Assembly (NCBI GenBank): GCA_023428905.1
Contig: JAEYWP010000016.1
Location: forward strand, 248,001-312,000
DNA length: 64,000 bases
Source: Verrucomicrobiota bacterium
Lineage (GTDB): Bacteria > Verrucomicrobiota > Verrucomicrobiia > Opitutales > Opitutaceae
Direction of reading: 5' to 3'
Shown: positions 45,628 to 54,632 of the stretch, piece by piece
How the letters are laid out: the number at the start of each line of letters is the position of its first letter
How positions within the stretch are numbered: the first letter of the stretch is position 1
Program-made: the position numbers and the translations under genes
Notes under the pieces: generated by a model
What the model saw: only the letters and a program-made list of their open reading frames with translations
Told to the model about the DNA's origin: nothing
Databases searched by the model: none

Positions 45628-46755
45628 ATGAGCCTGACCCCTGGAGAAGTTGCCCGTTACCAGCGACACCTGTCCCTGCCCGGTTTTGGACCGGCCGCGC
45701 AGGAGAAACTCAAACGCGGCCGTGTCCTTGTGATCGGCGCGGGTGGGCTGGGGTCTCCCGCGCTCCTCTATCTCGCGGCCGCGGGGGTGGGGCGGATTGT
45801 GATCGTGGATGCGGACAAGGTGGACGTGTCCAACCTCCAGCGGCAGGTGCTGTACGGGGAGGCCGATGAGGGCGTGCTCAAGGTGGAGGCGGCGGCCAGG
45901 CGCCTGCGTGCCATGAACCCCTTCGTCGAGGTCGTCACCCATGCCGAGCGTTTTAGCCGCACCAACGCGCTCACGCTGTTGAAGGACGTGGACCTGGTGG
46001 TGGATGGTTCGGACAATTTTCCCACCCGTTACCTGGTCAATGACGCGTGTGTCCTCGCCAATCGTCCGCTGGTGTACGGCGCCATCTTCGGATTCGAGGG
46101 GCAGGTGAGTGTCTTCAACTGGAAGGGCGGGCCCACCTACCGGTGTCTCTTCCCGGAACCGCCGGAGGCGGGGACGGTGCCCAATTGTGCGGAGGGTGGC
46201 GTGCTCGGCGTGCTGCCCGGGTTGATCGGGACCATGCAGGCCTGCGAGGCGATCAAGCTTCTCACCGGCGTGGGCGAACCGCTGTCCGGGCGCCTCCTTC
46301 TGTGGAACGCGCTCACCCAGAGCACGCAGGTGTTGAAACTTTCCTCCGATCCCAGGAGCCGTGACATCAAGGAACTTCCGCCGGAGAACTATGGCGCCGT
46401 CTGTGCGGTGGAGCCACAGGTGCCGGAGGTGGAGGTCGGCGTTGTTTACGCGGCCACCGAGGGTTCGCATCGACGGAAGCTTCAATTGATCGACGTGCGG
46501 GAAACGTGGGAACGCGAACAGGGGGCGATCCTCCCGTCGTTGCATGTGCCGCTGGGCGACCTGGAGAGCGGCGACGGCGCGTCCGTCCTGCGGGGTCTCG
46601 AACCCGGCGCGGAGACGGTGGTGTATTGCGCCTCCGGGCGCCGGAGCCTCAGAGGTGCGTCGCTCCTGCGCGAACGGTACGGTTTCAAAGCGCCGAGCAG
46701 CCTGCGCGGGGGTTTCAAGGCGTGGTCAGCCGCTGGCTACGCAGCAGGCATTTGA
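45628..46755 (+). CDS. thiF: ThiF/MoeB-type adenylyltransferase with C-terminal rhodanese domain
   Basis: 375 residues. The E1-like domain (~1-250) has the nucleotide fold VLVIGAGGLGSPALLYLAAAG, DADKVDVSNLQRQVLY, and DGSDNFPTRYLVNDAC. It should adenylate the ThiS tail. The C-terminal rhodanese domain (~275-375) has LIDVRETWER and the persulfide loop YCASGRRS with Cys as active residue. It therefore could both activate ThiS and pass sulfur. The two zinc CxxC pairs of MoeB are incomplete (only CLFPEPP and PNCAEGG cysteines seen). MoaD as a second substrate is possible. Confidence 0.9.
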   Translation: MSLTPGEVARYQRHLSLPGFGPAAQEKLKRGRVLVIGAGGLGSPALLYLAAAGVGRIVIVDADKVDVSNLQRQVLYGEADEGVLKVEAAARRLRAMNPFVEVVTHAERFSRTNALTLLKDVDLVVDGSDNFPTRYLVNDACVLANRPLVYGAIFGFEGQVSVFNWKGGPTYRCLFPEPPEAGTVPNCAEGGVLGVLPGLIGTMQACEAIKLLTGVGEPLSGRLLLWNALTQSTQVLKLSSDPRSRDIKELPPENYGAVCAVEPQVPEVEVGVVYAATEGSHRRKLQLIDVRETWEREQGAILPSLHVPLGDLESGDGASVLRGLEPGAETVVYCASGRRSLRGASLLRERYGFKAPSSLRGGFKAWSAAGYAAGI

Positions 46756-46840
46756 CCCGTCGGTGTCAGTGATCTGCGGGGCGCCGTTGCGCCCAACACG
46801 GACGCGCCTTGCGGGGGGAAGGATCCGGTGTCAGCCGCCG

Positions 46841-47041
46841 TCAGGACCGCCGCCGGACGTACCGGTAGAGACCGACGATGGCCGCGGCGACAATCACCGT
46901 GCCCAACACCCAGTCCAGGTGGACGTGGGTGCCCGCGATCTCCCAGACGAGCTCATGGCCGTCGTGCCCCGGATGTGCGTGGGCGGCCAGGGGGAGGGCG
47001 GTGACCAGCAAGAGCAGGCGGGAAGGATGCGAGAATTTCAT
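46841..47041 (-). CDS. Small exported/membrane protein with His-rich segment
   Basis: 66 residues from ATG at 47041 (ATG at 47044 is one codon earlier). A signal-like helix (~4-20, RLLLLVTALPLAAHA) is followed by HPGHDGHELVWEIAGTHVHLD. A second hydrophobic helix (~44-60, VLGTVIVAAAIVGLYRYV) ends in RRRS. The N-terminus would be cleaved or anchored, leaving a His-bearing periplasmic loop. I recognise no family. It is convergent with thiF and lies 46 bp downstream of rph on the same strand. Confidence 0.6.
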   Translation of the reverse strand: MKFSHPSRLLLLVTALPLAAHAHPGHDGHELVWEIAGTHVHLDWVLGTVIVAAAIVGLYRYVRRRS

Positions 47042-47090
47042 CACAGCTTTGGTTTGGATGAGAGGCAGAGCACGTGGCGGGCCAGCCCGG

Positions 47091-47852
47091 TCAGAGTTTC
47101 AGAGTCCCAAGCAATTGCTTGGTGAGGAAGGCGGTCTGAAGCGCGGCCAGCTCCTTCATGCCTTTCTGGGCGAGGGCGAGCAGGCTCTGGAGTTCCTCGT
47201 AGGAGAAAGTCGCCTCCTCACCGCTTCCCTGCACTTCGACGAACTGGCCCTTGCCGGTCATGACCACGTTAAAATCGACCGCGGCATCCTTGTCTTCAAC
47301 GTAGGCCAGGTCGAGGAGTTCGCGCCCCTCGAACATCCCCACGCTGACTGCGGCGACAGAGTCAATCACGGGGTTTTCGGGGATGCGCCGCTCGTCGAGG
47401 AGCTTTTGCACCGCCAGGCGGGTGGCCAGGTAAGCTCCGGTGATGGAGGCGGTGCGCGTGCCACCATCGGCTTGGAGGACGTCGCAATCCACCCACAACG
47501 TATTGTCGCCCAGCTTGTTGAGGTCCACCACCGCCCGCAGGGAGCGGCCGATCAGACGCTGGATTTCAACGGTCCGGCCGTCGATCTTGCCCTTGGAGAT
47601 GTCGCGCTGCTTGCGGTCGTGCGTGCTGTAGGGAAGCATCGAATACTCCGCGGTCAGCCAGCCCCCGCGAATGCCCTGCTGGCGCATCCAGGTGGGGACC
47701 TTGGGTTCGATCGTGGCCGCACAGATCACGCGGGTGTGCCCAAAACTGACGAGCACGGAGCCGGTGGCGTGGGGCGCGATGTTGGCTTCGAAGGTGACCG
47801 CGCGGAGCTGGTCGGGACGGCGCCCGTCGGCGCGGGCTGGAACGCTACTCAT
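47091..47852 (-). CDS. rph: Ribonuclease PH
   Basis: 253 residues. This phosphate-dependent 3'-5' exonuclease trims tRNA 3' ends. Motifs: RADGRRPDQLRAVTFE at the start, VLVSFGHTRVICAATIE, GWLTAEYSMLPYSTHDRKQRD, EIQRLIGRSLRAVVDL, CDVLQADGGTRTASITGAYLA with catalytic Asp, and DLAYVEDKDAAVDFNVVM. ATG at 47852 gives the normal start. The in-frame extension upstream translates a heptad-repeat region and is not part of the gene. Confidence 0.97.
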   Translation of the reverse strand: MSSVPARADGRRPDQLRAVTFEANIAPHATGSVLVSFGHTRVICAATIEPKVPTWMRQQGIRGGWLTAEYSMLPYSTHDRKQRDISKGKIDGRTVEIQRLIGRSLRAVVDLNKLGDNTLWVDCDVLQADGGTRTASITGAYLATRLAVQKLLDERRIPENPVIDSVAAVSVGMFEGRELLDLAYVEDKDAAVDFNVVMTGKGQFVEVQGSGEEATFSYEELQSLLALAQKGMKELAALQTAFLTKQLLGTLKL

Positions 47853-47895
47853 TGGCCAAGACAGGCGGGCCGAAGCGGATGCGGCAAGGAGGAAC

Positions 47896-48094
47896 GCGCG
47901 CCTGCCGGAGGCGGGCGCGCGAATGACGAAGTTCGAAGCGCGAATGACGAACGCGCGCCGGAGGCGCGCGCAGTGACCAATGAGCCAAGGCCAATGAGCC
48001 AGGGCCAGTGACCGGTGCTCAGGAACTTCACAACTGCGCGGTCGAGAGGAGAAGGTGTGGGCGATCGCGAATCGCGAATCGCGTCTCACGAATC
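47896..48094. repeat. Intergenic region built from 7-bp repeats and hairpins
   Basis: Between rph and the metallophosphatase gene. Two hairpins with CCGGAGG-type centres (47896-47922 and ~47951-47971) flank heptads GCGAATG, ACGAAGT, TCGAAGC, GCGAATG, ACGAACG (47919-47953). Next come AGTGACC, AATGAGC, CAAGGCC, AATGAGC, CAGGGCC, AGTGACC (47972-48013). Then GCGAATC, GCGAATC, GCGTCTC, ACGAATC (48067-48094) run into the stop of the next gene. The 7-bp period is seen directly. No coding meaning is likely. Confidence 0.75.
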
Positions 48095-49757
48095 ACTCCA
48101 CGTTTTCTGCTCTCGGGCGGCGGCGTTCGGGCGGCAGGACTTCGATGAGTTGGTTAGGGGTGCCGGGGCCGGCTTTCCGGAGGACGAAGGCGTCGTAAAG
48201 GCGGCCGACGGCGGTGCGCGCTTCATAACGAATCTCTTCCGGGCTCACCTGTACGACTTGGTAAAGCTGGGTGTCTTCCGCGGTGCGCACGGCGAAGGAG
48301 TCGTTGGTGATGTTGTACATCTTGGGTCCGCTGACCGAGACAACGTAGACCGTGCCGATGGCGGGATCGTAAGCCGCGGGCGTTCCCTCCATCACATTCT
48401 TCGAACCCACCTTGTAGCTGATGTCGCCGGTGCGCGCATACGTGTGATCGTGGCCGGTCAGGACCAGATCCACCTTGAACTCGTCGAAGAGGGGTTTCCA
48501 GAGTGCACGGAGCTGCGGATTGTCGCGATCGCGCGCCGGCGAGAAAATCGGGTGATGGAATGTCACAATCGTCCAGCGCTGCGGATTGTTGCTCAGGACC
48601 TCTCGCAGCCATGACACCTGCTCCTTTTGCAGGACGTTCGAATTGAGCGAAATGATCCGAGCCCCCTGGTAGTCGAGGTGGTAAACCGTTTCCTTGAGCG
48701 GCTCCGGCAGGTCGACTTCGGGAAAGGCAAACTGCGGCCGCCAGTGCCTGCTCAGCGTGCGAACCCCCGGATTGGCAATGCGGTCGCTGACCGGCCCTTT
48801 TTCAAGAGTGAGGCCGCGCAGGTCTTCGCTTTGGAAACCGGTGAGCGCCTGGAAGACGCCGTCCACGGCTTCCACCGCGCCATCGGCGGTCAACGTGGCG
48901 GAGGCAACCTCGCCAGACTCCGTCCGAGCCGTCAGTTGGTATCCGGTGGTTTGCCCGGCCGGATCCTTGATCGCCTCGCGCTGAACCGTGAGTGCCAGTT
49001 CACCGCCCGCCTTTGTCTTCCAACGGCGCTCGGATTCCGGCCCGGAGCCGTCGTTGAAATACTCGTGGTTTCCTGGGGTGGCCACGACAGGCACGGTGGC
49101 GTTCACCCAGCCGGGGGCGCCCAGCCATTCACCCCATTCCACATCGCGGTTGGCCCGGTTGATCAGGTCACCGGCATGCAGCGTGAAGGCGGCGCGCGGC
49201 GCGTCGCGAAATGCTTCGCGGAAAACACGCGACCAGTGCGTCTTCAGGTCATTTTGGGCATCCCCGAAATAGACAAAGGAGAACGGCCGGGGCTCGAGAC
49301 TCGCGGTGCGGAAGTGAAACCACTCCGTCCAGTTCAGCCCATCTCCGACGCGGTAGGCATAGAGGGTATCGGGCAGCAGATCCGCGAAGGTTGCCTGATG
49401 CTGGTGGGAGTCACTGAGATCGCTCGAAAAGCGTTCGGTGCGGGCCGTCACGGTACGCGGTTTCAGGTCGCGGCCATTCTCACCCGCGATCGCCACTTCG
49501 GCGATTGCCCGTACCACCGTTGTATCCGTCCTCCATGACACGGTCTGGGACCGGGCGGGATCGGCGGTCCAGGTCAGCACCACGCGATCGGCCAGCGGGC
49601 GCGGCGCATGAGCGTCGGCGTCCGGATACGCAGTCGGTTTCCAGGCCTCAGGCGCATGATCCTCATGTGCGCTCACGCTTGCGCCGGTGAGCGTGAGGAG
49701 GGCGGCGGCCCAGGCGGTGCGCAGGCGAGACCTGGGAAAAAGGAAAGTTCGATTCAT
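48093..49757 (-). CDS. Exported purple-acid-phosphatase-like metallophosphoesterase
   Basis: 554 residues with a signal peptide (~1-30). An N-terminal beta domain (~55-150; VVLTWTADPARSQTVSWRTD) resembles the FN3-like part of purple acid phosphatases. The metallophosphatase core has FVYFGDAQND, LHAGDLINRANRD, VATPGNHEYF, VTFHHPIFSP and LTGHDHTYART, all metal motifs. An ~85-residue insert separates GNHE from the HHP motif. It probably removes phosphate from organic substrates in the periplasm. It is last in a set after the BNR protein and TonB receptor. Confidence 0.88.
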   Translation of the reverse strand: MNRTFLFPRSRLRTAWAAALLTLTGASVSAHEDHAPEAWKPTAYPDADAHAPRPLADRVVLTWTADPARSQTVSWRTDTTVVRAIAEVAIAGENGRDLKPRTVTARTERFSSDLSDSHQHQATFADLLPDTLYAYRVGDGLNWTEWFHFRTASLEPRPFSFVYFGDAQNDLKTHWSRVFREAFRDAPRAAFTLHAGDLINRANRDVEWGEWLGAPGWVNATVPVVATPGNHEYFNDGSGPESERRWKTKAGGELALTVQREAIKDPAGQTTGYQLTARTESGEVASATLTADGAVEAVDGVFQALTGFQSEDLRGLTLEKGPVSDRIANPGVRTLSRHWRPQFAFPEVDLPEPLKETVYHLDYQGARIISLNSNVLQKEQVSWLREVLSNNPQRWTIVTFHHPIFSPARDRDNPQLRALWKPLFDEFKVDLVLTGHDHTYARTGDISYKVGSKNVMEGTPAAYDPAIGTVYVVSVSGPKMYNITNDSFAVRTAEDTQLYQVVQVSPEEIRYEARTAVGRLYDAFVLRKAGPGTPNQLIEVLPPERRRPRAENVE

Positions 49758-49789
49758 ACAAAGGGAAAGGGTGCGTGGTTTGAGGCTGA

Positions 49790-51520
49790 TCAGCGGGCCC
49801 CCGGGTTTTCGAGGGGAAATTCCGAGAAGCGGTTCATACCCCCACCGCCGAGCGACCCGGTGTCGACGATGAAGCCGCAGGTTCGGGACCCGTCGGAGTG
49901 TTTGAGGATGCCCCCACGCACCCACGATCCCTGGATTCCGGCCATGCGCAGGACGGGCGCCTGCCAGCCGCCGAGGTCGGTCGTGCTGTAAACCTGCCCT
50001 GACGCGCGGTCCGCGTAAAGGACGAGAAGCGCTGCTCCGTCCGTCACCAGATCGGCCGCGGGCTGCTGGGAATCGACGGCGTGGTTGACCACCGGGTGGG
50101 CGGAGATCTTGACCGGATCAGTAAGCACACCGGTCGGACCGACGCGGCGCTCCCAAAGGTGGCCATCGGCGAGGCGGTAGGCGATCACCACGCTTTTCGT
50201 CTCAGGCAGATACGCAAGGGGGAGGATGGCGCCATAATGCGGGCGGCCCACCCCCGCCTGCGCACTGAGAAGCACAGGGTCGGAGAGGGTGTTGTCCCGC
50301 CTGAGGTGGCGGTGCCAAAGCGTTCCATCGTCCCGATAGTACGCCAGGTGAATCTCGCCGTTCGCGCCGAGGACTGCCTGCGGCCCGGCCAGGATGTGAT
50401 TCGCGCCGGCTTCAATCTTTGCCCCCGTTGCCCAGTCGCCCTCCTGGGTGCGGAGGGTGTAGGCGAGGGAGGAGCCCACATAAAACGCGGCCAGGGTGCC
50501 GTCCTCGCGAAGCACCAGCGAAGCGGCTTGTGCAATCGACCGGTCGGTGACCGCAAGCTCGTCCCGGACGGCCCAGGTGTCGGGCGACGTCGGATGATCC
50601 GACGTATGGAAAACGTGATACCTTACGGTGGAGGTCACCTGGTGAAGAAGGTGGAGTGAGCCATTGCTCCACCGCCCATCGACCGCTTCCAGATCGCGCG
50701 TTTGCGGACGGTGCTCCGGATCGACCTCGCGCCAGCTTCGGCCACCGTCGCTGGACTTCACCATCATGAAGACGTTGTCCGACTCGGCGGGCTCCATCAC
50801 GAAATAGAGGTCGCCATTTGAAGCCTGCCACGGGCCGATGCGGCCGGGGGTCTCCACGAAGGTCCCGCCGACATGGCAGTCGGGAACCCTGAGAGTCACC
50901 GTGGCCGGGCGCTGGCCTTGAAGCGGCTTGCCGGTGCCGTCCGCCAGTCGAAGCTCGAACTGGTCGCCGGTTTCATTCAGGGCCGCGCCGTCGGAGAACC
51001 GGCGGATCACGAGGGGAAATTCAAACTCGTGGTGCCCGCTGGCCGGATACCAGGCAGGTGCCTGGGCGGCGAGGTTGACCCCGGAGCCGCCGGCGAAGGG
51101 GAGGGTGGAGCCGGGAAGCAGGTCCGACGCGGGTTCCCCGTGGGAGAAGGCGGTCGTCCCCACGATGCTCAGGCGCGGCGCGCGTGGTTCCTCTGCCTCC
51201 GGATAGGGGAAGTCGTGGGCCCCGGCCTCGATCCAGTCTTCGTCTCCATTACGACGATACTGGAGGGCGATGCCGGTCGAGGCGGTGGGCGCCACCGGGC
51301 GCTCCAACTCGATGCGAAGGCGAAACGGCCGGTCCGCCTGGACTTCGGCGGCCTCGTTCAGGCCGGCGGCCCAGCCTGAATCCGCGTTGAGGGGAGCGTG
51401 GGCGTCGCCGCGGATGCGAAAGGAGGGCTGCCCGGGCTGGCTCGCCGAGCCCTCAGCGACGGAGAGTGCGACGAGGAGGCAGCAGCCAAGGGAAAGGTGG
51501 TGGTGAAGCGAGGAACGCAT
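49790..51520 (-). CDS. Exported BNR/sialidase-like beta-propeller protein
   Basis: 576 residues with a signal peptide (~1-26, HHHLSLGCCLLVALSVAEG). The first ~210 residues are beta-rich. From ~225 on there are propeller-type repeats: NGDLYFVMEPAES, MVKSSDGGRSWREVDPE (an Asp-box, SxDGGxSW), GEIHLAYYRDDGTLWHRHL, LLVLYADRASGQVYS. The Asp-box and repeat pattern suggest a six- or seven-blade propeller. Catalytic sialidase residues (Arg triad) are not evident, so it may only bind. It lies 10 bp after the TonB receptor gene, probably one operon. Confidence 0.75.
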   Translation of the reverse strand: MRSSLHHHLSLGCCLLVALSVAEGSASQPGQPSFRIRGDAHAPLNADSGWAAGLNEAAEVQADRPFRLRIELERPVAPTASTGIALQYRRNGDEDWIEAGAHDFPYPEAEEPRAPRLSIVGTTAFSHGEPASDLLPGSTLPFAGGSGVNLAAQAPAWYPASGHHEFEFPLVIRRFSDGAALNETGDQFELRLADGTGKPLQGQRPATVTLRVPDCHVGGTFVETPGRIGPWQASNGDLYFVMEPAESDNVFMMVKSSDGGRSWREVDPEHRPQTRDLEAVDGRWSNGSLHLLHQVTSTVRYHVFHTSDHPTSPDTWAVRDELAVTDRSIAQAASLVLREDGTLAAFYVGSSLAYTLRTQEGDWATGAKIEAGANHILAGPQAVLGANGEIHLAYYRDDGTLWHRHLRRDNTLSDPVLLSAQAGVGRPHYGAILPLAYLPETKSVVIAYRLADGHLWERRVGPTGVLTDPVKISAHPVVNHAVDSQQPAADLVTDGAALLVLYADRASGQVYSTTDLGGWQAPVLRMAGIQGSWVRGGILKHSDGSRTCGFIVDTGSLGGGGMNRFSEFPLENPGAR

Positions 51521-51530
51521 CAGGGGGAGA

Positions 51531-54431
51531 TTAGAAGCTGTACTCGACGCCGACCGTGTATTTGGCCCCGGAGAAGCTGGCGTCCTCCACAAATTGCGGG
51601 AAGCCCTGGTAGGACACCTGGGGACGCTCGGTCAAATTGGTACCGGTGGCAAACACCAGCAGGCCCGGGCGCACCTCATAGCTGATCTCCGCATCCACCC
51701 GTTCCTCGGCGGCGTAAAACTCGTCCGATTCGATGCTGTCGCCGAGCCCCTCGACGTAGTCGCTGCGGTAGCGGTAGTCGACGCGGAGGCGGAGGTTCTT
51801 CCAGGCATAGTCGACCGAACTGGTGAACAGGTAGTCGGAGAAGCCGGGCAGGGGCAGGTTACGGTTGTCGTCACGATTCGGATACTCGGCATCGCTTTCG
51901 GTGAAGGTGGCGCTGAGCGAAACACTCAAGCCGCGGAGCGCTCCGGGGAGGAAATACAGACGCTGCCGCGCGATCAGCTCGACCCCGTAGTTTTTCGCCC
52001 CGGCTCCATTGACCGGGCGCACATACTCGAAATCTCCCTCATCGTCCCGGATCGGCCTGCCGTTGGCGTCGAGTTCGTTGAAGTTGAACACCTCCTCGAA
52101 GGTGAAGTCCTGGATGTCCTTGTAGAACAGGCCGACGGAGTAGAGACCACCGTTGTCGGTGTAATACTCCAGCTGGATGTCGAAGTTGTCGGAGACGGCT
52201 GGTTCGAGGTCGGGATTTCCGTCCTCGATGTTGCCATCCTCGTCCACAAAGCGGCCCCGGGTGAGCTCGGAAAGCCGAGGACGGCCATAACTGCGGTTGT
52301 AGCTCTCGCGCAGGATGAGATTGGGCTTGAGCTCGTGGCGGCCGTGTAGGCCGGGGAGGAGGAAGGTGTACGCGTCGCCCGTATCCACGGAGGAGACAGA
52401 CGCCTTGCCGTCGAGGTAGCTGACCTCCCAATTGCGGTTGTCCCAGCGGTTGTGTTCGAGGCGGACACCCGCGATGACCGAGTGAATGCCGCGTTCGTAG
52501 GCTCCCATCACATAAGCGGCGGAGGTTTCCTCCTTCGCGTCGTAGTCCGAGACATTGCTGTCCTCGAGCGTATCCTCCTCCTCCAGTTCGAACAGCGCGG
52601 GGTTGGTGCGGAGCAGGTCCTGGCCGCGCCGCGGATACACGTCGTAATACTTCGCTTTGCGGAAGAGGGTGGCGTCGGTCCGTTCGACCACCTGCTCGTA
52701 GGGGAAGGTCTCGTCCATCGTGTACACGCGCGTGGTGCGGTCGAATTCCGGTGCACTGGAGCGGTATTTTACTCCCGCCTTGAGGGAGAGGCTTCCGGCG
52801 GCGGGGGCAAACTCCCGCTCCATGTCGAGGCGCACGCTCACGACCTCCTCGGTCTTCTCGGAGGAAGATTCCGCGAGTTCGCCCTCTGTGACCTGGCTGA
52901 GGTCCCGCGGATCCGGGCCGTCGAGCTGGACGATGTCGATGAACCCGACCGGATCTACGATCGTGTATTCAAAAAGGAACCAGGGACTGTTGGGCTCCAT
53001 CACGAAGTTGAGCTCGGTGTCGTTGCTGACGACGTTTTTGCTGCGAGAGTAGAAGAGGTCGTGGGTCAGGACCCATTCGCCCTGCTCGTGCCTGCCGCCG
53101 ATGTTGACGCCGTGCAGATCGTTCTCGGCGTCCTCGTCGGTGCCGATCCAGCCCCGCGAACCGCGGCTGCCGCTGTTGCCGGGGGTGCCGCGTCCGGAGG
53201 AGGGCGTGAGTGCCGCATAGGTCTTGCGGCCGCCGGGCGCGTCCTGGAAACGGGTGTCGATGTCGATGTCGGTTTCGAACTTGATGCCCTTGCGTTCGAA
53301 ATGGCTGTAGAGGGGGCGAAAATACAGGGTGTGGCGCTCGCTCAGTCGCAGGTCGATCGAGCCGCTCAGAGCCTGGGTGCGGGTTTCGCGGGTGTCATAT
53401 TCCCAGTGATTGGCCTCCATGAACCAGACCGGGACACTGCCCTGTGGCAGGTTGAGTCCCGGATTGTTTTCCGGGGTCACCTGCACCCAGTCCTGGTCGG
53501 AGTTTTGCGAATAACGGTCCGTGTCGTAGCTGCTCACCGTCAGGCTCACGCCGAGGTTCCGCTCGCCGCCGCGAACACTGAAGAGGTCGCTGTACGAGAG
53601 GCTGGCGTTGTGGCCCCAGTCATCCGACAGGCTGTTCATGGTGCCTGCGGCGCGCACCTTGACCTCGCGTCCGTCGCGCTGGAAGGCGGAGCGGGAGACC
53701 ACGTTGAAAATGCCGCCGACGGCGTCGCCATCACGGTCGGGGGTGGGCGCCTTGATCACCTCGATGGAGGTGACACCATCGGCCGCGAGTTGGCGCGGAT
53801 CGAAGCTGCGGCTGCCTCCGGAAGTGGGCACGCGGTTGCCGTCAATCTGGAAGGAATTGTACTCACCGGCCACGCCCCGGATGTTGATGCTGGTGGGGGA
53901 GCCGTCCTGGCCTTCGTCCACGCTGAGACCCGGCAGCCGCTGGATGGCTGCACCGATGTTTCCGTCGGTCATCGCGCCAAAGGTCTCTTCGGAGACGATG
54001 TTGATGATGCCGCTGGCGGTCTTCTGCTGGTTGATGGCGAGGGCCTGGCCGCGGGCCTGCTCGCGGACGGTGAAGGTTTCCATTTGGAAGACGCTGCTCT
54101 TGAGCGCGGTGTTATAGGCGACCACCCGACCGGCCACCACCTCCACCGTGGCGTCGACGGGGTCCAGCCCAACGTACTCCACCCGGATGTGCTGAGCACC
54201 GGCGGGAAGGCCGACCAGCGAGAAGCGTCCCTCCACGTCGGTGAAATCACTCGCGGCGGTTCCCAGCGCGCGCACGATCGCGCCCTGCAGGGAGCGTCCT
54301 GAACTCGCCTCTGACACGCGGCCGGCCACGGTGCCGGTGCCGGACTGGGCGTGTAGCGCGAGCGCAAAGACGCAGTGGAACGCGGCGGCAAGAAGGAGCA
54401 GCCAGGAACGGGGGGAGGTGGGTGAATTCAT
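51531..54431 (-). CDS. TonB-dependent receptor with N-terminal carboxypeptidase-regulatory-like domain
   Basis: 966 residues. A signal peptide (~1-29) precedes a carboxypeptidase-regulatory-like beta domain (~33-112; GTVAGRVSEASSGRSLQGA). The plug (~125-250) has NIVSEETFGAMTDGNIGAAI, SINIRGVAGEYNSFQIDGNR and IEVIKAPTPDRDGDAVGG. The rest is a 22-strand-type barrel ending in TVGVEYSF, with the C-terminal Phe of outer-membrane proteins. It imports an unknown substrate. Downstream BNR and phosphatase genes suggest a phosphorylated or glycosidic ligand, which is inference. The 201-bp gap upstream (54432-54632) shows no Pho box that I can defend. Confidence 0.93.
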   Translation of the reverse strand: MNSPTSPRSWLLLLAAAFHCVFALALHAQSGTGTVAGRVSEASSGRSLQGAIVRALGTAASDFTDVEGRFSLVGLPAGAQHIRVEYVGLDPVDATVEVVAGRVVAYNTALKSSVFQMETFTVREQARGQALAINQQKTASGIINIVSEETFGAMTDGNIGAAIQRLPGLSVDEGQDGSPTSINIRGVAGEYNSFQIDGNRVPTSGGSRSFDPRQLAADGVTSIEVIKAPTPDRDGDAVGGIFNVVSRSAFQRDGREVKVRAAGTMNSLSDDWGHNASLSYSDLFSVRGGERNLGVSLTVSSYDTDRYSQNSDQDWVQVTPENNPGLNLPQGSVPVWFMEANHWEYDTRETRTQALSGSIDLRLSERHTLYFRPLYSHFERKGIKFETDIDIDTRFQDAPGGRKTYAALTPSSGRGTPGNSGSRGSRGWIGTDEDAENDLHGVNIGGRHEQGEWVLTHDLFYSRSKNVVSNDTELNFVMEPNSPWFLFEYTIVDPVGFIDIVQLDGPDPRDLSQVTEGELAESSSEKTEEVVSVRLDMEREFAPAAGSLSLKAGVKYRSSAPEFDRTTRVYTMDETFPYEQVVERTDATLFRKAKYYDVYPRRGQDLLRTNPALFELEEEDTLEDSNVSDYDAKEETSAAYVMGAYERGIHSVIAGVRLEHNRWDNRNWEVSYLDGKASVSSVDTGDAYTFLLPGLHGRHELKPNLILRESYNRSYGRPRLSELTRGRFVDEDGNIEDGNPDLEPAVSDNFDIQLEYYTDNGGLYSVGLFYKDIQDFTFEEVFNFNELDANGRPIRDDEGDFEYVRPVNGAGAKNYGVELIARQRLYFLPGALRGLSVSLSATFTESDAEYPNRDDNRNLPLPGFSDYLFTSSVDYAWKNLRLRVDYRYRSDYVEGLGDSIESDEFYAAEERVDAEISYEVRPGLLVFATGTNLTERPQVSYQGFPQFVEDASFSGAKYTVGVEYSF

Positions 54432-54632
54432 CGAGGCGGAGGAAGGTGCGGGCGTCGCCCTGTTGCAGGGCAGCACCGCAAGGAGGCGGTTGTACCCGCC
54501 CTCCGTGACGTTCCTTCGCCGACCGCGTTACGTCCCCGTGTATTCGCAACGCACCTTCAGCGGCGCCGCGGGTGCGCGCGGAGGACGGGCGTCGGCCCTG
54601 CGTACCGCGCGGGCGCCCGTGCCGTCGCCGCC

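Noticed and set aside
47853..48089. N-terminal extension of RNase PH
   Set aside because: The extra ~79 residues are translated from the heptad-repeat DNA and precede the standard RNase PH start at 47852.
47896..48094. Heptad region considered as a CRISPR array
   Set aside because: Units are 7 bp with no fixed long repeat or unique spacers, and no cas genes are nearby.
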